Source: Thiomicrorhabdus arctica DSM 13458
GTDB taxonomy: Bacteria; Pseudomonadota; Gammaproteobacteria; Thiomicrospirales; Thiomicrospiraceae
Direction of reading: 5' to 3'
Assembly: GCF_000381085.1 (NCBI RefSeq)
Contig: NZ_KB905899.1
Coordinates: forward strand, 744,001 to 808,000
DNA length: 64,000 nt
Shown: positions 1 to 9,315 of the stretch, piece after piece
Layout: every line of letters begins with the position of its first letter
Numbering within the stretch: position 1 is the stretch's first letter
Translations under genes and position numbers: made by a program
The notes under the pieces: generated by a model
What the model was told of the DNA's origin: nothing
Seen by the model: the letters and a program-made list of their open reading frames with translations, nothing else
The model's database searches: none

Positions 1-1
1 A

Positions 2-1390
2 AAACATAAACTCTCACTGGCTAAAACACTGAGCCAAGACCTCTCTCGAAAAGACCAAAGCATGCTTAATGAATGGATAAAGGTTTATAAAAACCCCAGA
101 TTAATCTCAAAGCCTTTGCCAATAAACGTAACACCGCTTGTTAAGAAAGCAATATTCACACAGGGTGTTCGTAAATTAGCGGCTAAAGACCCTGCACTGG
201 CCCAAAAATCGCTCGATTTGTATTCTAAGCAATACGGTTTAAACCGTAATCAACACAATGTATTAGCACGTAAAATTGCTTTGCATACTGCATACCGCTC
301 TGATCCTCAAGCTAAGACGCTGTTACATCAGGTAAACAGGAATGGTTCTAAAAATGCAGATAGTTTGCGTTGGCAAGCTCAGATAGCCATTAAACAATCT
401 GATTGGCCAGGCCTACTAGAGACCATTGAATTAATGGAAACCGTTTCACAGCAATCTAAACAATGGCTATACTGGAAAGCTCGTGCGCTCGAAGCGACTC
501 AGCAATTTAAAGAGTCAAATGATTTGTACCGAATGCTCGCTAGACAGCGCAATTACTATGCTTTCATGGCCGCTGACCGATTAAATTTGGATTATCAGTT
601 TAATCCTAAGCCGATTAAAAAACTAAAGACTGATGAGTTGCTTAAAAAATATCCGGGGTTATTACGAATCCAAGAATTACTGGCAATTGATTGGCCTTTA
701 AGCACCCGACGTGAGTGGTATCATCTGCTCAAAAAAGCCGATAAAAATGAGCTGCAAGCCGTAGCCGTATTGGCAAGTCAATGGAAGCAACACGCGCAAG
801 CGATTCGCTCTTTAGCGAAAGCAAAGTCATGGGATGCCTTAAATTTAAGATTTCCAACTCCCTACAAACAACCCGTCATGCAGAATGCTAAGCGTAATGG
901 TATTGATGCCGCCTGGATATACGGCATTATGCGGCGTGAAAGTGCATTTTCGAAAGATATTAGGTCTCCAGTAGGTGCAACCGGTTTAATGCAACTCATG
1001 CCCAAGACGGCTAAATACATGAGCCAAAAAATCAGTTCGAAAAACATCTCTTACCAAAAACTCACTGAAGCGAAAAACAATATTGAATTAGGCAGCGCTT
1101 ACTTGAGTTATCTGAGCCAAAAATACAGTGCGAATAAGGTTTTAGCAACGGCTGCTTACAATGCTGGCCCTAACAGAGTTGACAGGTGGATTCCTTCTAA
1201 AGGAACCTTAGCGGCGGATCAGTGGATTGACTCAATCCCTTATACTGAAACTCGAGCTTATGTTAAAGCTGTATTAGAATACACCACTATTTTCAATTCG
1301 CTTTTGAATCAAAGATACACTCGACTAAAAGATGTTATGCCTGATATCGGTGACCAACCAATATTGCAATCCGATCCTAAACACCCTTAA
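2..1390 (+). CDS. slt: Soluble lytic murein transglycosylase (Slt70 type), 5'-truncated by the window edge
   Basis: The frame is open to the first base, so this is the C-terminal ~460 residues of a protein usually ~600-650 aa; the ATG at 62 is internal. The N-terminal part is helical and repeat-rich, like the Slt70 superhelical ring (motifs such as WLYWKARALEA). The catalytic domain runs from about base 890: the motif IMRRESAF carries the expected catalytic Glu near base 938, followed by GATGLMQLMP and AAYNAGPNRV, both typical of family-1 lytic transglycosylases. Family role: cleaves peptidoglycan between MurNAc and GlcNAc in the periplasm, forming 1,6-anhydro ends. The signal peptide would lie outside the window. 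Assignment is secure; symbol by similarity. Confidence 0.9.
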   Translation, partial: KHKLSLAKTLSQDLSRKDQSMLNEWIKVYKNPRLISKPLPINVTPLVKKAIFTQGVRKLAAKDPALAQKSLDLYSKQYGLNRNQHNVLARKIALHTAYRSDPQAKTLLHQVNRNGSKNADSLRWQAQIAIKQSDWPGLLETIELMETVSQQSKQWLYWKARALEATQQFKESNDLYRMLARQRNYYAFMAADRLNLDYQFNPKPIKKLKTDELLKKYPGLLRIQELLAIDWPLSTRREWYHLLKKADKNELQAVAVLASQWKQHAQAIRSLAKAKSWDALNLRFPTPYKQPVMQNAKRNGIDAAWIYGIMRRESAFSKDIRSPVGATGLMQLMPKTAKYMSQKISSKNISYQKLTEAKNNIELGSAYLSYLSQKYSANKVLATAAYNAGPNRVDRWIPSKGTLAADQWIDSIPYTETRAYVKAVLEYTTIFNSLLNQRYTRLKDVMPDIGDQPILQSDPKHP

Positions 1391-1446
1391 ACCCAAACCT
1401 AACTTGCCCTTTCTAAAGACTCAATATCATTTGATTTCTAACAGAC

Positions 1447-1478
1447 AAAAAAAAACCTTCGCTGGACAAGCGAAGGTT
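1447..1478 (-). terminator. Rho-independent terminator for cysS
   Basis: A perfect 10-bp stem (1454-1463 with 1469-1478) and 5-nt loop is flanked on the plus strand by a run of nine A, so the T tract follows the stem on the minus strand. It therefore most likely ends the cysS transcript, giving it a ~250-nt 3' untranslated region. On the plus strand no T tract follows, so it is a poor terminator for the transglycosylase gene. Confidence 0.75.
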
Positions 1479-1520
1479 CAAATAAATTATCTCAATTGAA
1501 ATAATCAGAGGAGGATACTC

Positions 1521-1577
1521 ATGAAGAAACATGAATGTAACAATTGTATTAGCGGTTACTTATTTTGTCAATCATAA
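1521..1577 (+). CDS. Possible 18-aa microprotein with three cysteines
   Basis: A short frame starts at an ATG preceded by an unusually strong ribosome-binding site (AGAGGAGG, about 5 nt before the ATG). The product would be 18 residues with a Cys-x-x-Cys pair and a third Cys near the end. It lies in the gap between slt and cysS, antisense to the presumed cysS 3' UTR. The Shine-Dalgarno match is the only support; chance is quite possible. The rest of this gap (1391-1734) shows only the terminator. Confidence 0.22.
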   Translation: MKKHECNNCISGYLFCQS

Positions 1578-1734
1578 AGACATTAATAAATCATTATATT
1601 TTCTTATAGCCGCATATAACGCACTGTTTTTAAAAGACTTATAAATAGCATGGAAATACATAAGGTAATGAGAGCAACCTAAAGCCATCCAAATCGACTC
1701 ATCATTTTATAACAATGTCTCGACTTGATTAAGG

Positions 1735-3102
1735 CTACACTCTACGCCAACTGGTTCCTTGTGGTGAGTCCAATAGTTCAACGCCCAAAGCACCTAACTC
1801 ATCTCTAATTTCATCTGAGCGTGCAAAGTTTTTATCCGCCCGTGCTTGTTTACGATCTTCTATAAGCTGCACGATCATCTCTTCCGTCAACTCCGAATCA
1901 CTTGGCTGAAACTTAAAAAATGTTTCAGGTGATTGCTCTAATAACCCTATTTGATTGCCAAGTTTGATCAACAATCCAGCCAAACCAGTGTCTTTGGTTT
2001 TATTGACTTCTTTTGCCAACTCAAATAACAGAGCCATGGCTTTTGGAGTATTGAAGTCATCATTCATTACCGTCATAAACTGGGCTTGATACTCTGTATT
2101 TTCAGACGGTTTGCCTGGAGTAATACTTTGCAAAGCCGAATATAATCGACCGACATTGGCTTTAGCAGATTCTAAGTTTTCTTGAGAATAATTTACTGGG
2201 CTACGGTAATGACTCGCCAATAAAAAGTAACGAATCACCTCGGGTTGAAAAACCTTTAAGACTTCTCGAATGGTAAAGAAGTTATTTAAAGATTTAGACA
2301 TCTTTTCATCATCAATACGCACAAAACCGCAATGCATCCAAGTATTGACATAATGATCACCTGTCGCGCATTCAGATTGAGCGATTTCATTTTCGTGATG
2401 TGGAAAAGACAGATCCATTCCACCACCGTGAATATCAAAATGATTGCCTAGACATTTAGTCGACATTGCTGAACACTCAATATGCCAACCTGGACGACCT
2501 TCGCCCCAATTAGACTCCCAAGCGGGCTCATCTGCTTTAGACGCTTTCCATAAAACGAAATCCAATGGATCTTGCTTCATTGCATTGACTTCAACACGCG
2601 CACCGGCTTCGAGGTCTTCTAGTTTCTTACCTGAAAGACGACCATATTCTGCAAATGAGTTGACCTTAAAATAGACATCACCGTTACTGGCAGGGTAAGC
2701 AAAACCTTTGTCTACTAAGACCTGAATCATGCCTTTAATTTCAGCCATATACTCTGTCGCTTTAGGTTCCATATCAGGACGTAATACATTCAAGGCTTGT
2801 TCATCGGCATGCATTTCACTGACCATACGTTCAGTGAGTGTTTGAATAGATTCACCGTTTTCTAAAGCACGCTTAATAATCTTATCATCAATATCTGTAA
2901 TATTACGCACGTAGTTCACATCATATCCTAATAGGCGTAGATGACGCACCACCGTATCAAAAACCACCATGACACGCGCATGACCGATATGACAAAGATC
3001 GTATACCGTCACGCCACAGACATACATACCAACTTTATTATCATGAATGGGTTTAAATAACTCTTTTTGGCGTGTTTCAGTGTTGAATATCTGTAAACTC
3101 AT
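1735..3102 (-). CDS. cysS: Cysteinyl-tRNA synthetase
   Basis: Class I aminoacyl-tRNA synthetase that charges tRNA-Cys in the cytoplasm. The HIGH signature is HIGHAR near residue 30 and the KMSKS loop is EKMSKSLNN near residue 265. The zinc-site residues are present (Cys in [10 protein letters not shown], Cys in HIECSAM, HHENE). Length 455 aa matches the usual ~460. The frame extends upstream to 3171, but the start at 3102 (MSLQIFNT) matches family N-termini and has AGGAAA upstream. Single gene, divergent from the cyclophilin pair. Confidence 0.97.
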   Translation of the reverse strand: MSLQIFNTETRQKELFKPIHDNKVGMYVCGVTVYDLCHIGHARVMVVFDTVVRHLRLLGYDVNYVRNITDIDDKIIKRALENGESIQTLTERMVSEMHADEQALNVLRPDMEPKATEYMAEIKGMIQVLVDKGFAYPASNGDVYFKVNSFAEYGRLSGKKLEDLEAGARVEVNAMKQDPLDFVLWKASKADEPAWESNWGEGRPGWHIECSAMSTKCLGNHFDIHGGGMDLSFPHHENEIAQSECATGDHYVNTWMHCGFVRIDDEKMSKSLNNFFTIREVLKVFQPEVIRYFLLASHYRSPVNYSQENLESAKANVGRLYSALQSITPGKPSENTEYQAQFMTVMNDDFNTPKAMALLFELAKEVNKTKDTGLAGLLIKLGNQIGLLEQSPETFFKFQPSDSELTEEMIVQLIEDRKQARADKNFARSDEIRDELGALGVELLDSPQGTSWRRV

Positions 3103-3231
3103 AGTGTTTCCTGTCATCAAATAAGGTGCAAAGAGGTTCGACCCACTTGAAAAAGTGGCCTGACTCCCCAAAATATAATATATTCACAGACAATTTCTTG
3201 ATGTAATTCTAGAAAAGTCTTTATAAATATT

Positions 3232-3248
3232 TAGGTCTGAAAGACCTA
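3232..3248. promoter_or_regulatory. 7-bp inverted repeat upstream of the cyclophilin genes
   Basis: TAGGTCT-gaa-AGACCTA forms a perfect 7-bp inverted repeat with a 3-nt spacer, 56 nt before the first cyclophilin start. A possible -10 box (TAGAAT) follows at about 3254-3259. It could be an operator or an mRNA hairpin; there is no T tract, so not a terminator. Confidence 0.35.
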
Positions 3249-3303
3249 GGTGTTAGAATGCGTTTATTGTAACTCAAACTAATCAAAAACTTAGGAGTGA
3301 ATC

Positions 3304-3924
3304 ATGACAAAAGGACTATTTTTAGGCCTTAAAACGGCGACCATCGGCTTACTGTATTTAGCATTAAGCTCAAGCGCTTTCGCACAAACTGACCCTGCTT
3401 CTGTGCCGAAAAAAGGGGCTGTGGCGCCACAGGTTTTAATTGAGACCTCAGAAGGAAGTTTCGTATTAGAGCTTTATCCTGACAAAGCCCCTAAAACGGT
3501 TGAAAACTTTTTGCGGTATGTTAACGAAGGGTTTTATGACAATACGATATTTCATCGAGTGATCCCAAACTTCATGATCCAAGGTGGCGGTTTTACTGCT
3601 GACATGCAAAAAAAGCATACACATGCTGAAATACAAAATGAAGCTGACAATGGATTACGTAACCGTATTGGTACTGTCGCTATGGCGCGTACGAATGATC
3701 CGCATTCTGCAACCGCACAGTTTTTCATTAATGTTTCCCAAAACACCTTCTTAGACTTTCGTGAGAAACATGGCCGTGGTTGGGGATACACCGTATTTGG
3801 AAATGTGATCAAAGGCATGAAAACCGTTAATCAAATCCGCAATGAACGAACTGGTTTTAAAGACGGCTTTAAAGACGTCCCACTTAAAACTGTTTTGATC
3901 ATCAAAGCTAGACAGATCAAATAA
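3304..3924 (+). CDS. ppiA: Exported cyclophilin-type peptidyl-prolyl cis-trans isomerase
   Basis: Catalyses proline cis-trans isomerisation during protein folding; the leader points to the periplasm. Residues 1-28 form a signal peptide ending SSSAFA before QTDPAS. The cyclophilin domain (about 45-205) contains the usual FHRVIPNFMIQGG, MARTNDPHSATAQFFIN and WGYTVFG blocks. At 206 aa it is a normal length for a PpiA precursor. It is followed 48 nt later by a second, cytoplasmic cyclophilin and is probably co-transcribed with it. Strong ribosome-binding site (AGGAGTG) before the ATG. Confidence 0.93.
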   Translation: MTKGLFLGLKTATIGLLYLALSSSAFAQTDPASVPKKGAVAPQVLIETSEGSFVLELYPDKAPKTVENFLRYVNEGFYDNTIFHRVIPNFMIQGGGFTADMQKKHTHAEIQNEADNGLRNRIGTVAMARTNDPHSATAQFFINVSQNTFLDFREKHGRGWGYTVFGNVIKGMKTVNQIRNERTGFKDGFKDVPLKTVLIIKARQIK

Positions 3925-3972
3925 ATTTAAATAGCATTTATAACATTTAGAATAAAAAATAAAGGAATAGCG

Positions 3973-4476
3973 ATGACAGAAGTTAAAATCAGCACGACTA
4001 TGGGCGATATTACAATCGAATTAGATGATGAAAAAGCACCGATAGGCGCTGAGAACTTCACTCACTATGCCATGGATGGTTTTTTCAATGGCACAATTTT
4101 TCACCGCATCATCCCTAACTTTATGGTTCAAGGTGGTGGGATGTTACCAGGCATGGAAGAGAAATCCTCAGGTGCCGCAATTGAAAATGAAGCGGATAAT
4201 GGATTGAAAAATGATCGTGGTACATTGGCTTATGCACGTACTGGCGACCCACATTCAGCCACCACTCAGTTTTTCATTAACCTAAAAGATAATGACTTTT
4301 TAAACCATTCAGGGAAAAACCCACAAGGCTGGGGTTATGCCGTCTTTGGTAAAGTCACGAAAGGTATGGATATCGTTGATGAGATGGCCAAAGTTGAAAC
4401 CACAGCACGTTTGGGTCACCAGGATGTACCGCGTGAAGACATTGTCATCACTAAAGCCATTTTGCTTGAAGCGTAA
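3973..4476 (+). CDS. ppiB: Cytoplasmic cyclophilin-type peptidyl-prolyl isomerase
   Basis: 167-aa single-domain cyclophilin with no signal peptide, so cytoplasmic. Conserved blocks [31 protein letters not shown] and WGYAVFGKV are present; Arg in FHR is the catalytic residue in this family. It is clearly related to the upstream exported copy, suggesting duplication with split localisation. It ends just before a strong terminator, so ppiA-ppiB is probably a two-gene unit. Confidence 0.95.
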   Translation: MTEVKISTTMGDITIELDDEKAPIGAENFTHYAMDGFFNGTIFHRIIPNFMVQGGGMLPGMEEKSSGAAIENEADNGLKNDRGTLAYARTGDPHSATTQFFINLKDNDFLNHSGKNPQGWGYAVFGKVTKGMDIVDEMAKVETTARLGHQDVPREDIVITKAILLEA

Positions 4477-4520
4477 TTCAAAAGCCTTACCTCACGATTC
4501 ACTAGAAAGGTAATATCTAT

Positions 4521-4552
4521 AAAGCCGAAGCTCCTCTTCGGCTTTATTGTTT
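4521..4552 (+). terminator. Rho-independent terminator after ppiB
   Basis: A perfect 10-bp stem (4521-4530 with 4536-4545) with a 5-nt loop is followed by a T-rich stretch on the plus strand, 44 nt after the ppiB stop. Confidence 0.85.
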
Positions 4553-4632
4553 TAACGCCACTACAACGATTACCCCCTTTTAGGCTCAACCCCTCACTTT
4601 CCATTAACCTTTAAAGTTGTTAGAATCTCAGA

Positions 4633-5379
4633 ATGAATCCATACACCTTATTCGTTGCAGATATACATTTGCAACCCGAACCGAACCACCCTATCAATCA
4701 GGCATTTGAAAACTTCCTAATCGAAGAAGCCCCAAAAGCACAAGCGCTTTATATTTTAGGGGATTTGTTTGAAATGTGGGTCGGTGACGATATTGGTTTA
4801 GAGCAGTATGCCCCTATTATCAGCACACTCAAACTGCTGACGGATAATGGCCTTCTTATTTATGCCCAATATGGCAATCGTGATTTTCTTATGAGAGAAG
4901 ACTTTTGGCATGCCACAGGCATTCAATTTTTAGCAGAACCGACTCAAGTGACCTTGTATCAACACACCTATCTGATCATGCATGGTGATAACCTGTGTAC
5001 TGATGATAAGGGCTATCAAAGAATGCGTTCAATTCTACGAAACTCTCTAGTACAGTGGTTATTTTTGAACCTCGGTCGAAAACGACGCCTTGCGATTGGT
5101 CAGAAAATGCGCTGTGGATCTGCCCAACACAGTCAAAACAAATCTCAGGCCATTATGGACGTCAATAGCCAAGCAGTTTGTGATCTGTTTAAACAATATC
5201 CACATATCGAACACATTATCCATGGTCACACACACCGACCTCAGCACCATTTAATAGAAGTCGATCATATTACCCTGCATCGTTGGGTTCTAGGCGACTG
5301 GCAAGCAGTAATAGATGGTCCAAGTACACTACTCAGAGTCTCAGCATCAGGACCTGAACTGATTGATTACCCCTATTAA
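4633..5379 (+). CDS. lpxH: UDP-2,3-diacylglucosamine diphosphatase LpxH
   Basis: Calcineurin-like metallophosphoesterase that hydrolyses UDP-2,3-diacylglucosamine to lipid X and UMP in lipid A synthesis, at the inner face of the membrane. The two-metal motifs appear in order: ADIHL near residue 10, GDLFEMWVGDD near 45, YGNRDFLM near 80, HGDNLCTDD near 118 and HGHTHRP near 197. 248 aa is normal for the family. Flanked by terminators on both sides, so monocistronic. Confidence 0.95.
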   Translation: MNPYTLFVADIHLQPEPNHPINQAFENFLIEEAPKAQALYILGDLFEMWVGDDIGLEQYAPIISTLKLLTDNGLLIYAQYGNRDFLMREDFWHATGIQFLAEPTQVTLYQHTYLIMHGDNLCTDDKGYQRMRSILRNSLVQWLFLNLGRKRRLAIGQKMRCGSAQHSQNKSQAIMDVNSQAVCDLFKQYPHIEHIIHGHTHRPQHHLIEVDHITLHRWVLGDWQAVIDGPSTLLRVSASGPELIDYPY

Positions 5380-5497
5380 TTCTCTTTCGTTTATGACGTC
5401 TTTTAATCATAAATAAGCTTGGTGACGCTCTTGATTAAACACGACTCTATGAGCTAAATTTAGTATACGTGGTGTATGTAACTTTAATGTCGACACA

Positions 5498-5536
5498 AAA
5501 AAGCCCGCTTAAAAAGAATTCTTAAGCGGGCTTTTT
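5498..5536. terminator. Bidirectional terminator between lpxH and the symporter gene
   Basis: A 15-bp perfect stem (5498-5512 with 5522-5536) has an A-run on the left and a T-run on the right, so it can work for both convergent genes. Confidence 0.88.
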
Positions 5537-5561
5537 ATTGGATGAATTTATCTATAACCTT

Positions 5562-6824
5562 CTAAAAGGTCTTTTGCGTTAAGACCCCTTCCTCCCCTTC
5601 TGACTTTGCAATCACCACAGCGCCAACAGAGTCACTGAAAATATTTACAGCGGTGCGCATCATGTCTAATAATCTATCCACCACCAGGAGTAAGCCAATT
5701 GCTTCCGCAGGTAGACCCACCGCGACCAAAATGATACTAATAGCAACCAAACTGGCCGAGGGGATTCCTGCGACTCCAATAGAAGTGGTTAATGCAACCA
5801 CCACAATTAAAAATTGGGTTGCGAAATCTAACTGAAAGCCAAACAGTTGCGCAATAAATATCGCAGCAACACACTCATAGAGCGCCGTGCCATCCATATT
5901 CACGGTCGCGCCTAATGGGAGCACAAAACTGGCTACGCGGTTTGAGACACCCGCTCTATTTTCCAAGGAGTTCATTGAAATCGGCAAGGTAGCAGATGAA
6001 GAACTGGTTGAGAAGGCTGTCAGTAATGCTGGCGCCATCGCTTGATAATGTAACCATGGGTTTTTAACTCCGCCAACATACCGCAAAATGAGCGACATGA
6101 CGATGAGAAAGTGAATTGTTAAAGCGGCCACCACCGTCATAAAGAATAGTGCCAGATTTTCAAATTGATCAAACCCTGTTTTAGCAACGGATGCGGCAAC
6201 TAACCCAAAAACACCCAATGGTGCAAATTTCATAATCAGGCCAGTCAACAACATCATGATATCAAACACACCCTGCCAGAAGTTTTGCAAAGTCTTTTGT
6301 CCATCACCCTTGATTTGCGTCAGGAAAAAACCGAATAACAAACTAAAGAAGATCAAGCCAAGCATTTGTCCTTGGGCAGCTGCATCGACAATGTTGGTTG
6401 GAATCATGCGCAGGAAAACATCGACTACATCACCAGCAGATTTACCTTCAATCGCTTGAGTCACATCGGCATTAGCCTCAATCATCGGCGGCGGATTACC
6501 GGTCACACCTGGCTGAATAACATTCACCAGTACCAACCCAATCATAATCGCAATAAAACTCGTCGCGACGTAATATGTTAGGGTCTTAATTCCCATACGA
6601 CCGAAACCACCATTACCACCAATATTGGCTATGCCGGTGATAATGGCAGACATAACAAGAGGGACAACAATCATCTTTAGGGCATTTAAGAACAATGTCC
6701 CGATAAAAGTGTAGACGGATAACCAAGGGACCCCAAAAATAGTGCCCTCTATGCCGGAATAGCTTCCCATAATGGCGGCTAAAACCAGTGCGATAAGGAT
6801 TTGCCAATGTAGCGCTAATGTCAT
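5562..6824 (-). CDS. Dicarboxylate/amino-acid:cation symporter (DAACS family)
   Basis: 420-aa inner-membrane secondary transporter of the GltP/DctA family, which moves glutamate, aspartate or C4-dicarboxylates with Na+ or H+. Family signatures are clear: the serine-rich re-entrant loop STSSSSATLP, the substrate/cation motif GATVNMDGTALYE, and GIPSASLV in the second hairpin. Around eight hydrophobic segments. The substrate cannot be fixed from sequence, so no symbol. For an autotrophic sulfur oxidiser this is a plausible route for organic carbon or nitrogen uptake. Single gene with its own terminator. Confidence 0.92.
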   Translation of the reverse strand: MTLALHWQILIALVLAAIMGSYSGIEGTIFGVPWLSVYTFIGTLFLNALKMIVVPLVMSAIITGIANIGGNGGFGRMGIKTLTYYVATSFIAIMIGLVLVNVIQPGVTGNPPPMIEANADVTQAIEGKSAGDVVDVFLRMIPTNIVDAAAQGQMLGLIFFSLLFGFFLTQIKGDGQKTLQNFWQGVFDIMMLLTGLIMKFAPLGVFGLVAASVAKTGFDQFENLALFFMTVVAALTIHFLIVMSLILRYVGGVKNPWLHYQAMAPALLTAFSTSSSSATLPISMNSLENRAGVSNRVASFVLPLGATVNMDGTALYECVAAIFIAQLFGFQLDFATQFLIVVVALTTSIGVAGIPSASLVAISIILVAVGLPAEAIGLLLVVDRLLDMMRTAVNIFSDSVGAVVIAKSEGEEGVLTQKTF

Positions 6825-6870
6825 ATATCTGCCTTGTTATGTTGAGTTATTTGAGTTTTCTTGAGCTATA

Positions 6871-6909
6871 AAAAAAGCACTTAAAACGAATCTGCTTTAA
6901 GCGCTTTTT
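6871..6909 (-). terminator. Terminator after the rhodanese gene
   Basis: Stem 6871-6885 with 6896-6909. The one mismatch is A-C on the plus strand but a G-U pair on the minus strand, and A-runs on the plus strand become T-runs on the minus strand, so it fits the upstream minus-strand gene best. Confidence 0.7.
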
Positions 6910-6945
6910 CAGGTAAAAGTGCCGGGATCTATGAACCCCAGTTTT

Positions 6946-7242
6946 TTATAAATCAGGACATTGATCCCAAGCCATAAAAGAGCCTAAGTTATACACTTCA
7001 TCAAAACTTTGAGATAACAAAATCTGCATTGCCATATGTGAACGTTGTCCAGAACGACAAAAGACAATCACTGGAATATCTTTATCTAAGATGCTTTCAC
7101 CAACACGGTCAATATCTTGTAATGGAATATTAATAGCACCAGGCAACTTACTCATTGCAAACTCTTCTGGAGTTCGAACATCAACCAATTGTGCATTTTT
7201 TTCTTTGATTAAACGCTTTGCATCATCACATGGAATAAACAT
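6946..7242 (-). CDS. Single-domain rhodanese-like sulfurtransferase
   Basis: 98-aa stand-alone rhodanese domain. The active-site loop VFCRSGQRS carries the sulfur-accepting Cys at about residue 61, and VDVRTPEEF and GAINIPL are the CH2-type flanking motifs. The family moves sulfane sulfur as a protein persulfide. No signal peptide, so cytoplasmic. Small rhodaneses are frequent in sulfur oxidisers, but the partner here is unknown. Single gene between pgpA and a terminator. Confidence 0.9.
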   Translation of the reverse strand: MFIPCDDAKRLIKEKNAQLVDVRTPEEFAMSKLPGAINIPLQDIDRVGESILDKDIPVIVFCRSGQRSHMAMQILLSQSFDEVYNLGSFMAWDQCPDL

Positions 7243-7345
7243 CTTTTATCTTAACTCCCAAATATTTTAATATATTAATTTGATGCGTAATATACCTTAA
7301 AACGCTCAAGATGCCAAATTCAAACTTATTATATCTAACCAAATA

Positions 7346-7383
7346 AACCGATTGAAATTTTATTAAAAAGATTTCAATCGGTT
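7346..7383. terminator. 13-bp hairpin downstream of pgpA
   Basis: A perfect 13-bp stem (7346-7358 with 7371-7383) lies 26 nt past the pgpA stop. The minus strand continues with TTATTT, a weak T tract, so it probably terminates or protects the pgpA transcript. Confidence 0.5.
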
Positions 7384-7408
7384 ATAAGGAAAGTCATTCG
7401 CAAAGTTA

Positions 7409-7918
7409 TTAACTTATTTTAAACAGATGGTAACCCCAAATCACTGCAACAGCATATATGGCCGCCAAAATATCATCTAGCATAATGCCAAAACCGCCCT
7501 CTACCTTGTGATCCACCCAAAGAATTGGCCAGGGCTTCCAAATATCAAATAAACGAAACATGGCAAAAGCCAGCATCCAATACAGGAAACTTTGTTCAGG
7601 AAGTAATATCAGCACCAACCAAATGCCGACAAATTCATCCCACACAATACCACCATGGTCATGCACATCTAAATACTCTGATGACTTGCCACAGATAGTG
7701 CTACCAAACAACGTTCCTAATAACAAAACCGCCCAAGCCAACCATTCATTCCATAACAATAATGGTATAAACAACAGTAAACCTAATAAAGTTCCAGCCG
7801 TGCCTGGGCCCTTTGGAAGAAGGCCTGAACCAAACCCAAAACCAAGCATTAAAACAGGATTGGACCATAATTCGCTAAAACTTGGAGCAAGCACTTTAAT
7901 CGATTTATTTTTCATCAA
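7409..7918 (-). CDS. pgpA: Phosphatidylglycerophosphatase A
   Basis: 169-aa membrane protein that dephosphorylates phosphatidylglycerophosphate to phosphatidylglycerol. The family motifs are present: GFGSGLLPKGPGTAGTL near residue 27 and VWDEFVGIW near 91, the latter holding the presumed Asp/Glu metal ligands, plus HKVEGGFGIMLDD near the C-terminus. Several hydrophobic segments. In many gammaproteobacteria pgpA follows thiL-nusB; here thiL is about 42 kb away, so the usual linkage is broken. Confidence 0.93.
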   Translation of the reverse strand: MMKNKSIKVLAPSFSELWSNPVLMLGFGFGSGLLPKGPGTAGTLLGLLLFIPLLLWNEWLAWAVLLLGTLFGSTICGKSSEYLDVHDHGGIVWDEFVGIWLVLILLPEQSFLYWMLAFAMFRLFDIWKPWPILWVDHKVEGGFGIMLDDILAAIYAVAVIWGYHLFKIS

Positions 7919-7990
7919 TACCTCAGTATTAATCTAGTTTGAATAGCGCTTGAGTCCAATGTTTTCGAAACATTCGAATAAAGTCTACAT

Positions 7991-8022
7991 AAAAAAACAG
8001 CGCTGAAATCAACGCTGTTTTA
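7991..8022 (-). terminator. Rho-independent terminator after argG
   Basis: 9-bp stem (7994-8002 with 8013-8021), 10-nt loop, and a seven-A run on the plus strand that reads as a T tract on the minus strand, 16 nt past the argG stop. Confidence 0.82.
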
Positions 8023-8037
8023 TGCATTACTCGACCT

Positions 8038-9246
8038 TTATTTGCGTCGCTTAGCCGCTGTTTTAAGACGTAGAGCATTCAATTTAATAAAACCTTCAGC
8101 ATCCTTATGATCGTACGCACCACCATCTTCTTCAAAAGTGGCAATCGCTTCATCAAACAGGCTATATTCAGAGGTACGCCCTACTACGGTAATCGTACCT
8201 TTGTATAATTTAACACGGACATTACCCGTTACGAACTCTTGCGACTTATCAATCATGGCTTGTAACATTTCACGTTCTGGTGCAAACCAAAATCCGTTAT
8301 AAACCATCTCTGCATACTTCGGCATTAACTCATCTTTAAGGTGCGCAGCATTACGGTCTAGCGTTAATGATTCCATAGCACGATGGGCTTTAAGCATAAT
8401 GGTTCCAGCAGGCGTTTCATAACAACCACGCGCTTTCATACCCACAAAACGATTTTCAACAATATCATCACGACCAATACCGTTTGCGCCACCCACTTTA
8501 TTTAAGTATTCCATGACGGTTGCTGGAGACATGCTTTCACCATTGATCGCGTTGATATCACCTTTTACGAAACTAATATCTAAGTAGGTTGATTCATCAG
8601 GTGCATTCTCTGGTGAAACGGTCCATAACCACATATCTTCTTCTGGTTCATTCGCAGGATCTTCGATGATTCCGCCTTCGTAAGAGATATGTAATAAGTT
8701 TGCATCCATTGAGTAAGGAGATTTTTGACCTTTTTTCTTCTCTACCACAATGCCGTGTTTATCAGCATAAGCCATTAGCTTTTCTCGAGACAGTAAGTCC
8801 CACTCACGCCAAGGTGCAATGACTTTTACATCTGGCATTAAAGCGTACGCGTTGAGCTCAAATCGCACCTGATCATTACCCTTACCTGTGGCACCATGCG
8901 AAATAGCATCCGCACCAACGGCCTGTGCAATTTCAACTAAACGTTTAGAGATTAATGGTCGTGCAATTGAAGTACCTAAACGGTACTCACCTTCATAGAT
9001 CGCGTTAGCACGCATCATCGGAAAAACAAAATCTTTAGCGAATTCTTCACGTAAATCTTCAATATAAATTTCTTTAACGCCCATCGCCACGGCTTTAGCG
9101 CGCGCTGGTTCAACTTCTTCACCTTGGCCAATATCTGCGGTAAAAGTAACCACTTCGCACTGATACTCGTCTTGTAACCACTTAACGATAATTGAAGTAT
9201 CCAGGCCACCTGAATAAGCTAAAACGACTTTTTTTATACCCGACAT
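8038..9246 (-). CDS. argG: Argininosuccinate synthase
   Basis: 402-aa enzyme joining citrulline and aspartate with ATP in arginine biosynthesis. The N-terminal PP-loop YSGGLDTS (residues ~10-17) binds ATP, and [13 protein letters not shown] and [11 protein letters not shown] are family signatures. Start chosen at 9246, with AAGGAAAAAATT just upstream. Monocistronic, with a recognisable promoter and terminator. Gene order gives no argH neighbour in this window. Confidence 0.97.
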   Translation of the reverse strand: MSGIKKVVLAYSGGLDTSIIVKWLQDEYQCEVVTFTADIGQGEEVEPARAKAVAMGVKEIYIEDLREEFAKDFVFPMMRANAIYEGEYRLGTSIARPLISKRLVEIAQAVGADAISHGATGKGNDQVRFELNAYALMPDVKVIAPWREWDLLSREKLMAYADKHGIVVEKKKGQKSPYSMDANLLHISYEGGIIEDPANEPEEDMWLWTVSPENAPDESTYLDISFVKGDINAINGESMSPATVMEYLNKVGGANGIGRDDIVENRFVGMKARGCYETPAGTIMLKAHRAMESLTLDRNAAHLKDELMPKYAEMVYNGFWFAPEREMLQAMIDKSQEFVTGNVRVKLYKGTITVVGRTSEYSLFDEAIATFEEDGGAYDHKDAEGFIKLNALRLKTAAKRRK

Positions 9247-9281
9247 AATTTTTTCCTTACAGAATTCGATTATTTGCGCGA

Positions 9282-9315
9282 ATTATACATGAATTCAGGT
9301 TATTCAACATGAATT
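9282..9315 (-). promoter_or_regulatory. argG promoter with possible ArgR half-sites
   Basis: On the minus strand a perfect -10 hexamer TATAAT (9282-9287) lies 36 nt before the argG ATG. Around and upstream of it are repeated TGAAT/ATTCA elements (near 9289, 9301 and 9309), which resemble halves of the ArgR box. Half-site spacing is not the canonical one, so ArgR control is inference. Confidence 0.45.

Noticed and set aside
407-416. Near-match CCAGGCCTAC inside slt, and similar CCAGGCCTAA in ntrC (22543-22552)
   Set aside because: Only eight of ten bases of the dispersed palindrome match and the dyad is broken.
3120-3170. tRNA-like T-loop (GGTTCGACC) upstream of cysS
   Set aside because: No acceptor, D or anticodon arms can be formed around it; chance match.
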